DNA of 64,000 nucleotides, taken from positions 2,114,501 through 2,178,500 of the forward strand of contig BRXU01000004.1 in the NCBI GenBank assembly GCA_030267565.1, in the 5' to 3' direction. Source of the stretch: Pleodorina starrii (Eukaryota; Chlorophyta; Chlorophyceae; Chlamydomonadales; Volvocaceae). Numbering within the stretch: position 1 is the stretch's first letter; each line of letters begins with the position of its first letter. A program made the position numbers and the translations under genes. The notes under the pieces are model-generated. The model was not told where the DNA came from. It did not search any database and saw nothing but the letters and a program-made list of their open reading frames with translations. Positions 28,926-40,263 of the stretch are shown in pieces.

Positions 28926-30767
28926 TTAGTCATCGGCGAAGTCGCCGGTACGGAGGCGCTTGAGCATGCGGACGCGGGGCTGCGGCGTGACGGGGGACGC
29001 CGGTCCGTTGACAGCGCCGGCGGCGCCCAATAGCTTCATCAGCATGACGTTCAGGTAGCCGTCCTTCTTCCAGATTCCGAAGACCGCCTTGTTGTTCCTG
29101 GTCTTGTCGAGCACCGCGGACTTGAGGGACTCGCGCTGCTTGGGGGTCATGCTGCGCTGGGCCGTCATGAAGTCGGTGCAGGACTTGTAGCCCGAAAGCG
29201 CGTTACCGGCGTTCTCGAAAATGCGTAGTTCTTGGCGGCCCGACGGCACGTCTACGTAGATCTTGATGACATAGACCGCCTTGGCGTTGGCGACCGTCAT
29301 CCTGCAGTGCTTGCAGTAAATGCCGCCGTCCTTCTCCACGCAGGGGTGCTCTGAACCGGCGATCCAGTTGCCGCATCGCCATTCGGTGATGTTGTTGACG
29401 CGGGCGGGGATGGCCGCTCCACGCAATATGCCGACCACAACGTAGTTGCCATCAGGCTTTCCGACCAGCGATTCGAAGGGGGTGGCCGAGGCGATGTCGT
29501 CGTAGTGCACCGGGTTGATCTGCGGGGTTGTATATGGATGCACGTAAAAGTGGTCATGGTGGTGGGTTCAAGTGTGGGTTCAACTGCGGGTTCGACTGTT
29601 GGTTGAAGAGTGTCTTTAAGTGTGGGTTCAAGTGTGGGTTCAAGAGTGGGTTCAACTGTGTTGTCAATTGGACCACCGGGCGTATGGAATTCGTTTGGGC
29701 GGCGTGCAAAACTCAACCCCGGTCATTTGTTGCCTTCGTAGTCACCCCTAATAGCCGCTTACTCACCCCCAATAGCGGCTTCATGGCGGTGCAGTGCTTG
29801 AAGAGCTTCGCGGCGGAGAATTGCTCCTCGGTTAGGAAGCTCTCCAGGTCGGCGTCGCACCAGTCCGTGCCCGTGACGGATCGTCCGCGCAGGTTGAAGG
29901 AATCACGGAAGTACGCAGCATCGCAGCGCAGCCCGACAAACAGGACCAAGCTTCCGACCTTGGGCAGGGTCTTGTCGGCGTCATTGCAGGCCGCCACCGT
30001 AGCCGGCGACAAGAAGATCTCAACCGTCTCCGCTGCTGTCACCAATCGACCCGCCCACGCGGCCTTGTCCTGGCCAACCAAGCCGCCGCTCTCCAAGTGG
30101 CCAATAACGTTGTAGCAGTTGTTTGGCCGCATGTCGCGCATGTTGGTCATAGGCAGCGTCATATCAGTGACGATGCAGGTTGGGGCCGCCTCCTGGACTT
30201 CGCTTTGCTTGAGGACTTTTGCGGTATCATCAAACAGCAGCCGCACTTTGATACTTCTGGCGCAAGCGACGTTGTAGGTCAAGTCGGGCGGGTCCAGCTG
30301 CAGGTTGTTAATCTGAAGGTAGCGACCCCGAACTGCGTCATTGAGGAAAGATTCATCACCTCCTTGGACGTGTACCTGAATATAGGTTAAACGAGCACAG
30401 ATCGCGTGACCGGTGGGGGCCGCAACAAACATTCAAGGCCATGGCGCGCAGATGCACGGATGTTGGAAGGCCGTTTAGCCATGTATCGTGGATTGCCATG
30501 TGGCTGATCAGCAGACATATCCATCAGTGTGTGTAGGCGTTGTGCCCGATGTTAACCGCATACTTAAGCGACGTCATTCGAAATGCATGGACTCACGTTG
30601 AACAGCGTGTCGTCCGCCGCCCGCGTCTGGAAAATCGTCCAACCTAGAGCATCCGCGTCGCTGGTGGCGAGGATGCGTACCACAAGCACTCCAGCGTGCA
30701 AGCCGTCCCAGTCGGCGATCTCGGCACCGCAAAACAACTGCAGGTCGGTCGCTTCGTCGCCGGCCAT
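28926..30767 (-). CDS. RPA70-like single-strand-binding protein gene, three exons
   Basis: Exons 30767-30597 (ATG, 57 residues), 30375-29767 (203) and 29519-28926 (197 plus stop TAA) total 457 residues. Donors GTGAGT at both introns; acceptors ATTCAG and CCGCAG; all junctions phase 0. Exon 1 resembles the first strands of an OB fold (ADWDGLHAGVLVVRI). Exon 2 has GGDESFLNDAVRGRYLQINN, like the RPA70 DNA-binding repeat. Exon 3 has WRCGNWIAGSEHPCVEKDGG then IYCKHC, a four-Cys ribbon like the RPA70 C-terminal domain. It should bind ssDNA. It runs convergent to the Rep ORF with 7 bases between stops; a TGTAA polyadenylation-type signal (28911-28915, minus strand) overlaps the Rep end. It lacks the RPA70 N-terminal protein-interaction domain. 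Confidence 0.72.
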
Positions 30768-31148
30768 GATGTTGTATACTTTCAAATTCTAAGTTCAGAA
30801 AGAGTTTCTTGACACCCCGCCATGGCCACAACACACAGAAGGTCTTCAACCGTCGTGCATTGTCGTGCAACTTTTTCACTTTTCGGGCCTTTGTGGTACA
30901 CCGCGTTTATGTGCGTCTGTGTATCTGATCTGCTTACCGATACACGCATACTCAACTTTGCACCGTTGTGGCCGTTTGTTACCGACCGCTAAGGCTCTCG
31001 CCCCTATGCATGGGGGCGAGCCAATACCGTAAACTGCACCGCCGCGGATCCAGACCCCGAGAGGTATATCCATTACGATGGTAGTGAAAACCACCGATTA
31101 CGTGACTGAAAGAATCCTCCCAAGTGGCTGCCTGAGGTACTTAGGTGG
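30768..31148. other. Upstream region of RPA-like gene; possible right end of the HUH element
   Basis: No gene. A hairpin at 30993-31022 is the only structure seen. Confidence 0.35.
30993..31022. repeat. Strong hairpin near the possible element end
   Basis: GGCTCTCGCCCC pairs with GGGGGCGAGCC around a TATGCA loop, with one bulge. Helitron-type HUH elements have a short hairpin close to the 3' end; whether this marks the terminus is not shown. Confidence 0.4.
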
Positions 31149-31220
31149 CAGCCGCCGTGGAGAAGGCCTGCAGGGTCTTGTCGATGCTGCTGCTGCTGGT
31201 GCCGACATCGGAGAGGCTTG
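31149..31220 (-). pseudogene. 72-bp fragment of a left-gene-type exon
   Basis: Nearly identical to 12863-12934 within the helical exon (DVGTSSSSIDKTLQAFSTAA). It lacks the flanking splice sites and the rest of the exon, so it is a fragment. Confidence 0.65.
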
Positions 31221-32261
31221 TTACGACGTCGTACATCTGACCGAAGCTTTATCTTCAGTTCTCGCTTCGTTCAGGCATTCTGTCTTCACTTCACGGAAAC
31301 AATCACCTCACTGTGAGTGACCTAGTTTCCCGCCCCGCCCGAGCTGCCCATGCTCGTGCTCCCACCCTCGTGATGGAGCCTTTCGCGGCGGTGCGCGTGC
31401 CGCTGTCGGTGGCTAACCGCACGTGGCTCTCGCGCGTACTGGGTTGTTCTGGGGGGAACGGCTGCGGTTTGACAGGCGAGAGACGACCGTGCTCGCGGGC
31501 CGGGAGCCCGGGACCAGCCCTCCGCTCACGGGACCGTAGCTAGGCGGCAAGGGGCCAGCCCTCTGCCGGGTGGGTTCTGGGTTTGTGGGCCGGCCTACGT
31601 GCCGACGGTGTCCTTGTTTGTGCTGGGTAAGGCGGCGGTGGGTTTTTTGGCCATGTGGCGCCGCGTGTATCCGATGCGGGTTTTCATTGCGGAAATCATT
31701 GGGGTTGCGGGCGCGCGCCTGGACTCTTGGCGCTTGCTCTCGGTCGGGTCTTCTTGGCCCGTCCTGGGTTCCGGTGTTTCGGTTGTCTGCGCCCGGAGAG
31801 GCCCGGAGCTCGTTCTGTTTGGTTTGGGGTTTGTAACGGTTGCCGCGTCTCGTCTCGCCGCCGTCGGGCGGCGTGCGCGCGCCGGTGGCGTCGGCTGCGC
31901 GGTTCGCTTTGCGCGTTCATTTCTGATGTTTGGCGCATCGCGCGCTGTGCTGTGCTCTCGCCGCAGTGTAAAGGTCATGTCCATTGCCCGTTTCCTCCCG
32001 GTTGGCGGGCCACTTCTTCATCAGCGGGCGGCTGGCTTTCTCATTACAGCTACCGACGTAAGGGCAGCTAGGTGGAACAAACACAGATGTGCAAACTATT
32101 ATTGCAGTTGGTTAGTTGGGTTAACGGTCCTGTCAACGGGGAGGCGGGCAGGGGAGGCCACGGAGGCCGGGAAGGCAGGGGGGAGGCAGGGGGAAGGCGG
32201 GAGAGGAAGGGGGAAGCAAGGGATGCATGCCCTCGCCTCGACCTGCCGTTAACGAACCCTC

Positions 32262-32339
32262 CAGAACCTCCAGAGCATCTGCACGCCCTCCATTGTCAGC
32301 CAGAACCTCCAGAGCATCTGCACGCCCTCCATTGTCAGC
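32262..32339 (+). repeat. 39-bp tandem repeat, two copies
   Basis: CAGAACCTCCAGAGCATCTG and the following 19 bases occur at 32262 and again at 32301, identical. Confidence 0.8.
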
Positions 32340-33939
32340 CATTCCCCCAACCCAACCGCCAGCGGTTCACGGTCGGGTCACCATGCAGCCAGTCACAAAA
32401 CACTCGCACGAGCCCGCACAGCTGCGCCCTGCTCGCTGTAATAGCTGCACCGCCCCCACCCTCTCCCTCCTGCAACGTTCTCTCTGCAGCCGTCTGGACC
32501 CGCAGCTCACCCAGGCGAGCGCACCGGCCCTGAGCGGGTTGGCCCGCCACCACCATGGAAGCAGGGCTCCACCCGCCACCACCTGCGGGCTGCGGCCCCT
32601 GCCGATCAGGCAACCCTGCTGAGCCACGCACGGCCGGCCGGGAAGACTGTACGCGCGCGCGTCGCAGACCAGCTTCATCATCCAGCGGCGCATGGCCAGC
32701 TCAGTGATGTGGGTCACCAACCGGCTTCGTTCCGTATACGACATTCCCCGCTAGCTGTCCCCGCCAATGTCAAGGATGGAGACCATCACCCTGCTGGAGC
32801 CAGCCGGACGCCGGGCTCCCTGCCCCGCCCGCTGTCCTCCGTATGTACTCCGCATCACATCACGTTACATCACCCCCACCTACGTAACAACACACACAGT
32901 ACAGAAGGGGCAGCGGACGAGCCCTGCTTCGTCACGGATATCGACTTTGATGCCTGTACGGCCCGCGGCCCGGAAGGTCAACCGCCTCGATGGTGCACAG
33001 CGTAGTTGGGGAACGCTGTCTATCCGTTAACCCCGACGCCAACCGCACAAACTACGTGCGAACTAGGATGCCGCGGGCGCCCGTTCTAACGACGTCAGAG
33101 AGCCACGTTTATGCAGATCCTTATGCAGGACCCCTTTGATTGAGTACCCTTGCTCCGGTCCTGTCGGTCCTGGAGCGCGCGGTCGTCGCCTACCGACTCC
33201 GGTAGCCCGAAACTTGAATCCTTCAAGCATTTTGGCAGTGCGCGACGGACTTAATTTGCTTTGTGATGGCGTCCAGAAGTAGTGCCACATATTTCTGTCG
33301 ATCCTTACTTCCTTGTTTTCATTATCCTATGACCCCAGCAGGAGTTTGCCTGTTTAGGCTTTTGTTGGAACGGTACGGACGAGCGGCGTGACGTACTGCG
33401 GGCTGGCGCGGCGTGCAGCCGCGTACTGACTTGCGAGCTGGCGCGTCCTATATTGCCACAGCGGACAAGTAATAGCACTTCTTCGGAAAGAGTGCAGCTG
33501 TGTGTCTCGTATGCTCTTACTTGTTGCGGTGTCTCCATGGTTGCCCTCCTCCAGCGTTCATAGCGAAGGTCACGTTTTTACAGGGTGGTTTCCAGGCTAT
33601 TAGTATAAACAATTTTGACTGTATTTGAGAATACTACAGCAGCTGCAGAGGCAACTTTGCGGGAATGGTTGTGCAGCTTGCCGCGGGCATAGCGCAAATG
33701 TATAAGGCCATGCAAGGTGAAAGTCTTCTTCTATCCGCTTGCATGGGCTATTGCAAGGTGCTGGCCGGGCACTGTGCTGCAAAGGCGCGACGGGTTCGCA
33801 AACGCCCCTGCGGATCCCTCGCCCTCCATCATGCATAAGCTGGAGTTTACACGTATCTCACAGGTGAGAGCGGGCCACTGCAAATGTTGTGCGACCGCGC
33901 GTGCCGTGCGTGCCCAACAATACCTGCCACCGCTGGCAT

Positions 33940-35180
33940 AACCCTGGGGCCCCCAACCTGGCGCATCGTTGCCCCAGATGTGCGAGCTTTGATTGTGCAT
34001 TGCTGTCGTACCCCACACGTCCAACAGGGCCCCCCTTCCCTACTGCCGACTGTTGTCGTACACTTGACCAGGGCGCGCGCGTGCAGCAGCAGCTGGCGGG
34101 AGAGGACACCCTTTGTGGCCTGACGGCAAGCGTGGGGACGGGTGAGGGCAGAAGCGATGCGCCGCGCTTCCGGATGTGCATGGGGGCAGGTAGCCGGGCC
34201 TGCGGCTGATACGGGCGAGGCTGTGCGCTAGGCTGAGGGCACTTGAGCGTCGAGGGCGCGGATGCACCGGATCGCGGGCAGGGGCAGGGATGTGGCGTTT
34301 AGCAGCTGGGCGGGCTGTCTGGCCGGGTGTGCAGGGTTTTCGTTCCGTGCATCGCAAGCTGGGTAACGGCGGTCCGTTACCTCAGATGTGCGAGCTTAGA
34401 TTGTGCAGCATTGTCACGCCCCACGCACCCAACAGCGCCCCCTTTCCCTTGCCCGGGGCCAGCGATTCTGCCCGGTCGGGTTCGGGTGCGGGTCTGGGCG
34501 CCAGTTGCGGGTGCATCTGTTCTGAGGGAGCGGGTTATGCGCCTGGGGCCGGGGGTCTGTCCCGTCGGGGTTCGGGTGCAGGTCTGGGCGCAAGTTGCGG
34601 GTGTGTCTGTTCTGAGGGAGCGGGCTGCGTGCCCGGGGCTAGCGGTCCCGTCGCGGCTCGAGGGTGGGTTGCCGCGCCGACTGCAGGCGCCCTTCTTGCG
34701 GGGTTCCGGGTCTGGTGCCCGGGGCAGGGGTGTCCATGGTCGGTTGTAAGGTCTATGTCAGGTTTGCGCCCAAGAACTCCCTTAAGTTCACGCCGTGCAG
34801 CCGCTGACAGGTTTGGGGTGCGATGCCTGCTTGCCTGCTTTCGACCTTGCTCTCATCACCATGGCGCCGGTTGCCTTACCCCCTTCCCTCCTGCCAATTG
34901 CTGCCGTACACGAGGCCAGGGCGCGCGTGGGCAGCATCTGCTGGCTGGGGAGGACGCCCTGTGCGGCCTGCAGGTAAGCGCGGGGATGAGTGAGGGCAGT
35001 AGCGATGCACCGTGCTTCCGGCTGGGGAGGCAGCCGGGCCTGCGGCTGATACTGGTGAGGCACTTGAGCGTCGAGGGCGCGGATGCACCGGATCGCGGGC
35101 AGGGTCAGGGATGTGGCGTTTAGCAGCTGGGCGGGCTGCCGGGCAGGGCGCGTGGGGCGGGTAGCGGCGGTCCGTTGCCC
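33940..35180. repeat. Degenerate GC-rich satellite-like repeats
   Basis: The block CAGATGTGCGAGCTT...TTGTGCA recurs at 33976 and 34384 (period about 408), with a diverged third copy near 35178. The block GGGCCTGCGGCTGATAC plus GGCACTTGAGCGTCGAGGGC is at about 34196-34260 and 35036-35080. Inside, a roughly 95-bp unit is doubled at 34471-34645 (GTTCGGGTGC.GGTCTGGGCG). Confidence 0.65.
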
Positions 35181-35705
35181 CAGGTGCGCTAGCTTCAGTT
35201 GTACAGCGCTGTCGGGTGTGGTCGCGGCGACAGGTGGGCGCAGGAGCAATGCGCCACCCTTTGGGCTAAGAATGGGAATTGGGCGATTGGGAGAAAGCCC
35301 ATTCGCCTGGGATTGGCGAGGCTGGGCGAGGGGCTGCGGACACGACAGCATTGATAGCATGGACGCGCAGCCGGATTGCAAGGTTCTGGGTTATGCCGCG
35401 AGCACGTGTGGTGTACGTTCGCTGAGTAGCGTGCCCCTTCCCTATTTTCCGTAGGAGCGGGGTGCCGCATCGGGGGCACGTTTAGCAGCTGGGCGAGGTG
35501 CTAGGCCGGGCGCGCAATCATTTCAAGCCCTGCACCGTAGCCGGGCAGGGCGAGGTGGGTTGAGCTTCGGCAGCCAGTCTGGTGTTTGTCAACACCTTTC
35601 AAAAGGATCTCCATGTCCAGGGCTTCATGGTCGTACAAGAGGCTGGACCCCGGGGTTTGAGTTGCATCGGGTGGAGCGCCTTGCTGGATGCTGCGGTAGG
35701 GTTGC

Positions 35706-36086
35706 TGTTGTAAGCTTTAGAAATGTCCAACTGCATGGGGGCAGTCAGAACCGCCGATTAGAGAAATGCAGAGTGCTTAAGAGCACGAGGTGAGCGGTTG
35801 TAGCGTACGGCGGTCACAGAGACCCGAACCGCAGCCGTTAGCTCCAGAGTAACTCCAATCGGAACAGACAGAACAGCTGCCAAGGACCAGTTGTCCTCAA
35901 CTGTATACAGCAGATACAGTTCCCGTCTGTAACACAGCGTTACAGACCCAGCAGATAACCGATTACGAACCCAGTCAGACGGGACGTATTCAGTTGACAG
36001 GTAGTGACAGAGAGGTAACAGACAGATGTATAGGAATTCAGCAGAATATTCCTAAGTCCAGAACACGCCAGATGCGTGATACAACA
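35706..36086 (-). repeat. 3' LTR (left in window)
   Basis: 381 bp, TGTTG...CAACA. Pairs with 42135-42515. Confidence 0.95.
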
Positions 36087-36105
36087 ACTATCCCCCTTCA
36101 GGCGG
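36087..36105 (-). other. Polypurine tract
   Basis: On the minus strand GAAGGGGGATAGT directly abuts the 3' LTR, the usual plus-strand primer position. It overlaps the last codons of Pol (PPEGG). Confidence 0.7.
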
Positions 36106-39100
36106 CAGCGTCCCTGCTGCACGCTTAGCTTGGAGGCGCACAGCCTCAAGTTCAGGCTTCAGATCAGGGGTAAAGTGTTTCGCAGGTTCCCAGCTGTTAT
36201 GCTCAGACGAGTAGCCAGCCCATTTGACCAGCCATTCGTGCACATTGCGAAACGATTTCCCAGACCGGACGCGGCGGCAACGGTAGTCCAGCACGCGCTC
36301 AACGGACCAGAGAGGTTTCGTTTCAGACAGCCAGGCAACAGGTTCAGGCTCAGGATCCACAATCGACACAGGCTCCGCGTCGGCTGCCCGTGACCGGTAC
36401 GGTCGCAGAAGGGACACGTGGAACGTCGGGTGGACGCGCATATCAGACGGTAGGCGAAGCTCAGCAGCATTCTGACCAACCATGCGCACGACAGGAAACG
36501 GACCAACCCACCGCGGTAGCAGCTTACGAGGACCCTTCGCCAGCTTGCGAAGGTTCTTCGTGCTGAGCATCACCAGCTGCTCAGACGCGAAGGATACGTC
36601 CTTCTTGTTGCGGTTGTAGTATTCAGCAGCCCGTTGTTGCGCCGCTTCCAAACTCGCTTTCGCTTCTGTCAGCCGGGTCACAAAGGACTGGGCGAAATGC
36701 TTAGCGGCAGGGACGTTCACGTCAAGTTCGCGCCAGATGGGCAACGCAGGGTGGAAACCGTAGTTCAGAAAGAAGGGGCTCCGTCCCGTGCTACGATTCA
36801 CAGCATTGTTCAGTGCGAACTCAGCGGCAGACAGATGGGTATCCCAAGCAGTAGGCTCTTGGCCCGCATAGTTACGCAGCATATCCCCCAGGGTGCGGTT
36901 CGTCCGCTCAGTTTGCCCGTCAGTTTGAGGATGATAAGCCGTGGACATGCGTAACTTGACACCCAGCAGATCAGACAGCGCGCCCCAAAACTTACTCGTG
37001 AATCTAGTGTCACGGTCGGATACAATATCCTTGGGAACGCCATGCAAGCGCACTACGTTATCGAAAAACAGGCGTGCGGCATGTTCAGCAGTACAGGCAG
37101 TGGTCGTGGGAGCCAGGTGCGCCATCTTAGTCAGTCGGTCAACAAAAACCGCGATAGCGTCGTATCCCTTTTCAGTTGTGGGGAGCGAGACCACAAAGTC
37201 CAAAGAGACACTGTCCCAGGGGTTGGCCGGAATCGGCAACGCTTGCAGCTGCCCGGGGGTCTTACCGGACTGTGGTTTGTTACGCTGGCACAGATCGCAC
37301 GACAGCACGTAGTCTTCCGCATCTCGGGCCAGCCGAGGCCACCAGAAGGTACGGGAGACCAACTCGCACAGGCGAGTACCGCCAGGATGCCCAGCAAGAG
37401 CCCCGTCGTGGTAATGCCGCAGGATAGTACGCCGCAGGTCGGCGTCGTTGGGCACTACGATCTGTCGAACGCCGCGACGGGAGCGGACCCACAGGCCGTT
37501 GGACAGGGTCAGGTCAGCGACGTTACGGGGGGTCAGGAAGTAGGGATCAGCAGCAGTGGCATCCTTCAGGCGCGTAGCGAGGGCAGGGATCGTAAGAGGC
37601 TCAGGGTCCGGCGCAGGCGCAGGCACAGGCGCGGCGGGCGCAGGCGCGGCGGGCGCGGCGGGCGCGGGCGCGGCGGACGGATTGAAAGCCACCTGCCGAG
37701 ATTGACTACGCGTGACAACAGACAGAATGGCGGCGTGCAGAGAAGGGTGGCGACTGAGAGCGTCGGCAACGTTAAGTGAGCCGGACAGATACTCCCAAGT
37801 ATAGTCGAAACGCGACATATACTCAAGCCAGCGCGCCTGGCGCCGGTTCAGGGTCGGCACGCCTTGCAGGAACGTAAGGGGCTTATGGTCAGTCTTAAGA
37901 GTGAAATGGCGACCTTCAAGGTAGCAGCGCCACTCTTTCAGAGCGTGCAGAACAGCAAGCAGTTCCTGTTCCCCAGTGGTGTAGCGGGTCTCAGCGCCGG
38001 ACAGCTTCTTGCTGGTGAAGGCGACAGGGCGACCCTCTTGCAGCAGAACAGCGCCAGTGCCGTACAGGGAAGCGTCAGTGATAACTTCGACACGGTACGA
38101 CAGGGACGGGTCAGGAAACCGCAGCATGACATCGTCAGCAACAGCACGCTTAAGCTCATCAAAAGCCTTCTGACATTCAGGAGTCCAGGCGTCAGCAGAT
38201 GAGAAAGCACCCTTACGAGTCAGGTTGGTCAGCGGCGCAGCAGTAATGGAGTAACGCGAAATGAACTTGCGAAAGTAGTTGGTCAGCCCCAAAAATTTAC
38301 GCAGTTCCTGCAGATTCGCGGGAGCGGGCCAGTTGCGGACCGCAGCAGATTTGCGCGGGTCCATGCGAATACCGTCAGCAGAAACGATATGCCCCAGATA
38401 CTCCACCTGAGGTTGTACCCAGTGGCACTTAGACTTCTTCGCGTACAGCCGCTCGCGCCGAAGAACCTCAAAGACAGAACGAAGGTGCTGCAGGTGCTCC
38501 TCGCGGGTGCGGGAGTAGATCAGAATGTCGTCCAAGTAGCACACAACGAACTTATCCAGAAAAGGCCTGAAAATACGGTTCATAACAGCTTGAAACGTAG
38601 CAGGTGCGTTAACCAGACCAAAGCTCAGTACGGTGTATTCGTAATGGCCGAAGGGCGTACGGAAAGCAGTTTTCGCAATATCAGAATCAGCAATGCGAAT
38701 TTGATTGTAGCCCTGTTGCAGATCAATAGAACTAAAGTACGCAGCGCCGCGCAGTTTATCCAGCAGGTCATCAACGCGCGGCAGCGGATACTTGTTCTTA
38801 ACAGTAACAGCATTCAGTCCCCGATAGTCAATGCACATGCGGAGACCACCATCCTTTTTGCCCACAAACAGGATAGGCGCAGAGTAGGGCGAGGTACTAG
38901 GGCGAATCATACCCTTAGCCAGCAGATCAGTCACTTGCCGTTTAACCTCGTCCAACTCCAGCGGACTCAGCCGGTACATAGGACGCGAGACAGGTTGCGC
39001 GCCAGGTTCCAGCGGGATGGTGTGGTCGACAGGACGCATGGGCGGCAGACCAGGGATATCACGGAAAAGATCTGCGTACTCTTCCAACAGAGCAGCGACT

Positions 39101-40263
39101 GCAGGGTCTTGTTCAGTAGAAGGGTCAACTGCGGCGTTGAGGCGCAGCTTGGGCTGAACAAGCACAGCATGGGCACCTTTGCGAAGCAAACGCGCAGCGG
39201 CCTTGCGCCCTATAGGCTCAGGTTCGGCACGCTGACAAAGCGCAGCAACAGCAAAATTCACAGAAGGTGCCGCGGCGGCAGTAGGCGCAGGCGAGTCAAG
39301 CAGCGGCACTTTGTACTGCCGCACCCCGTGCCGCAGAAACAAGGCACGCTTGCCGTAATCCAACAAGGCAGCGTGTTGCGACATGGTACCCGAACCCAGA
39401 ATGAACGGTGCCGCATCAGTAAGTTCAGCAAGAACGTAGGGTTTCAGCGTGACGTGTAGCGAGCCGAGCACGACGCGCAACGACACCTCCCCTAGAATGC
39501 GGTTGCGCCCCCCATCAGCAAGGGTGACATGAGACCAAGTGCTGTCTTGCAACGGCACTCCCAGTTGGCGTACCACAGACTCAGAGACGAAATCATGACT
39601 TGCGCCGGAATCGACCAGCGCCTTGAGAGGCAGACCAGCCGAAGTCAGCTGAACCAGCGGAAGATGATCGCCTGAAATGGAAGAAAGGACTGGAAGGGAA
39701 AGAGAAGACAGGAAAGGGATGCTGGCGATCGCCGGAGCTGCAGACGGCGCGTCATACCAGACGTCGACAGAGTACGGCAACGGCGGTAGAAGTACGGGAG
39801 AACCGCTGAGGTCAAGCCCGTTGAACAGCTGACTACCAAGACCGAACCGGTGAACCTTGCGAAGTCCAGGGAGAAGGTCAGCTGCTTTACGCTCAAGGTA
39901 CGAAGGCAACAAAATGCAAGCAGCTGTATCAGGGCGCTGACGCTTGCAAGCACGGTAGTGGGCTAGCTGAAGCTGCAGCGCGCGCAGTGAAGAGGGGACA
40001 AACAGAACAGTGTGACCACCCAGTTGGGCCGAAGACAAAGAACGATTGCACGGCGCGAACAGATTACACAGCTCGCGCGCCTCTCCAAAGCCGGCACGCA
40101 CAGTGCGCGCGTCAAAAGAGATGCAACGTCCCAGCAGTCCTTCCAGCTCAGCCAACACAGCAGGCGTCACAGCGCGCGCGGCACGGAAACGACAGAGTTC
40201 CGGCGCGGCGGCAGCAGCAGCAGACCCAGGAGGCAGTCCCTCAGAACCAGCCTGGGCAGCCCG
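36088..40263 (-). CDS. pol: Chromovirus Pol: protease, RT, RNase H, integrase, chromodomain
   Basis: Same frame as Gag, read from just after the Gag TGA (40264-40266); the frame is open through 40263-40171 and on to 36088. In order: protease [10 protein letters not shown] (near 39615), [21 protein letters not shown] and [11 protein letters not shown] (near 38530), RNase [13 protein letters not shown], integrase HHCC ([13 protein letters not shown]...CDLCQRNKP) and DD35E motifs ([28 protein letters not shown]), and a chromodomain at the end ([21 protein letters not shown], about 36150-36260). Chromodomains target insertion to marked chromatin in this family. All catalytic motifs look intact. 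Confidence 0.93.
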   Translation of the reverse strand, partial: RAAQAGSEGLPPGSAAAAAAPELCRFRAARAVTPAVLAELEGLLGRCISFDARTVRAGFGEARELCNLFAPCNRSLSSAQLGGHTVLFVPSSLRALQLQLAHYRACKRQRPDTAACILLPSYLERKAADLLPGLRKVHRFGLGSQLFNGLDLSGSPVLLPPLPYSVDVWYDAPSAAPAIASIPFLSSLSLPVLSSISGDHLPLVQLTSAGLPLKALVDSGASHDFVSESVVRQLGVPLQDSTWSHVTLADGGRNRILGEVSLRVVLGSLHVTLKPYVLAELTDAAPFILGSGTMSQHAALLDYGKRALFLRHGVRQYKVPLLDSPAPTAAAAPSVNFAVAALCQRAEPEPIGRKAAARLLRKGAHAVLVQPKLRLNAAVDPSTEQDPAVAALLEEYADLFRDIPGLPPMRPVDHTIPLEPGAQPVSRPMYRLSPLELDEVKRQVTDLLAKGMIRPSTSPYSAPILFVGKKDGGLRMCIDYRGLNAVTVKNKYPLPRVDDLLDKLRGAAYFSSIDLQQGYNQIRIADSDIAKTAFRTPFGHYEYTVLSFGLVNAPATFQAVMNRIFRPFLDKFVVCYLDDILIYSRTREEHLQHLRSVFEVLRRERLYAKKSKCHWVQPQVEYLGHIVSADGIRMDPRKSAAVRNWPAPANLQELRKFLGLTNYFRKFISRYSITAAPLTNLTRKGAFSSADAWTPECQKAFDELKRAVADDVMLRFPDPSLSYRVEVITDASLYGTGAVLLQEGRPVAFTSKKLSGAETRYTTGEQELLAVLHALKEWRCYLEGRHFTLKTDHKPLTFLQGVPTLNRRQARWLEYMSRFDYTWEYLSGSLNVADALSRHPSLHAAILSVVTRSQSRQVAFNPSAAPAPAAPAAPAPAAPVPAPAPDPEPLTIPALATRLKDATAADPYFLTPRNVADLTLSNGLWVRSRRGVRQIVVPNDADLRRTILRHYHDGALAGHPGGTRLCELVSRTFWWPRLARDAEDYVLSCDLCQRNKPQSGKTPGQLQALPIPANPWDSVSLDFVVSLPTTEKGYDAIAVFVDRLTKMAHLAPTTTACTAEHAARLFFDNVVRLHGVPKDIVSDRDTRFTSKFWGALSDLLGVKLRMSTAYHPQTDGQTERTNRTLGDMLRNYAGQEPTAWDTHLSAAEFALNNAVNRSTGRSPFFLNYGFHPALPIWRELDVNVPAAKHFAQSFVTRLTEAKASLEAAQQRAAEYYNRNKKDVSFASEQLVMLSTKNLRKLAKGPRKLLPRWVGPFPVVRMVGQNAAELRLPSDMRVHPTFHVSLLRPYRSRAADAEPVSIVDPEPEPVAWLSETKPLWSVERVLDYRCRRVRSGKSFRNVHEWLVKWAGYSSEHNSWEPAKHFTPDLKPELEAVRLQAKRAAGTLPPEGG

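Larger units (their letters stand above)
31236..35705. other. GC-rich repetitive region without recognisable genes
   Basis: Several long ORFs here (for example 31599-32252 and 34290-35123) have biased composition and no domains. It contains a 39-bp direct repeat (32262-32339), a degenerate satellite (33940-35180) and a short tandem repeat (34471-34645). From 32640 to 33930 nothing is recognised. Confidence 0.5.

Noticed and set aside
31599..32252. 217-residue plus-strand ORF
   Set aside because: No recognisable motif; open on both strands as expected from high GC.
34290..35123. 277-residue GC-rich ORF
   Set aside because: Runs across tandem repeats, composition-driven, no domain.
38389..39459. 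356-residue plus-strand ORF within Pol
   Set aside because: Antisense shadow of an intact chromovirus pol.
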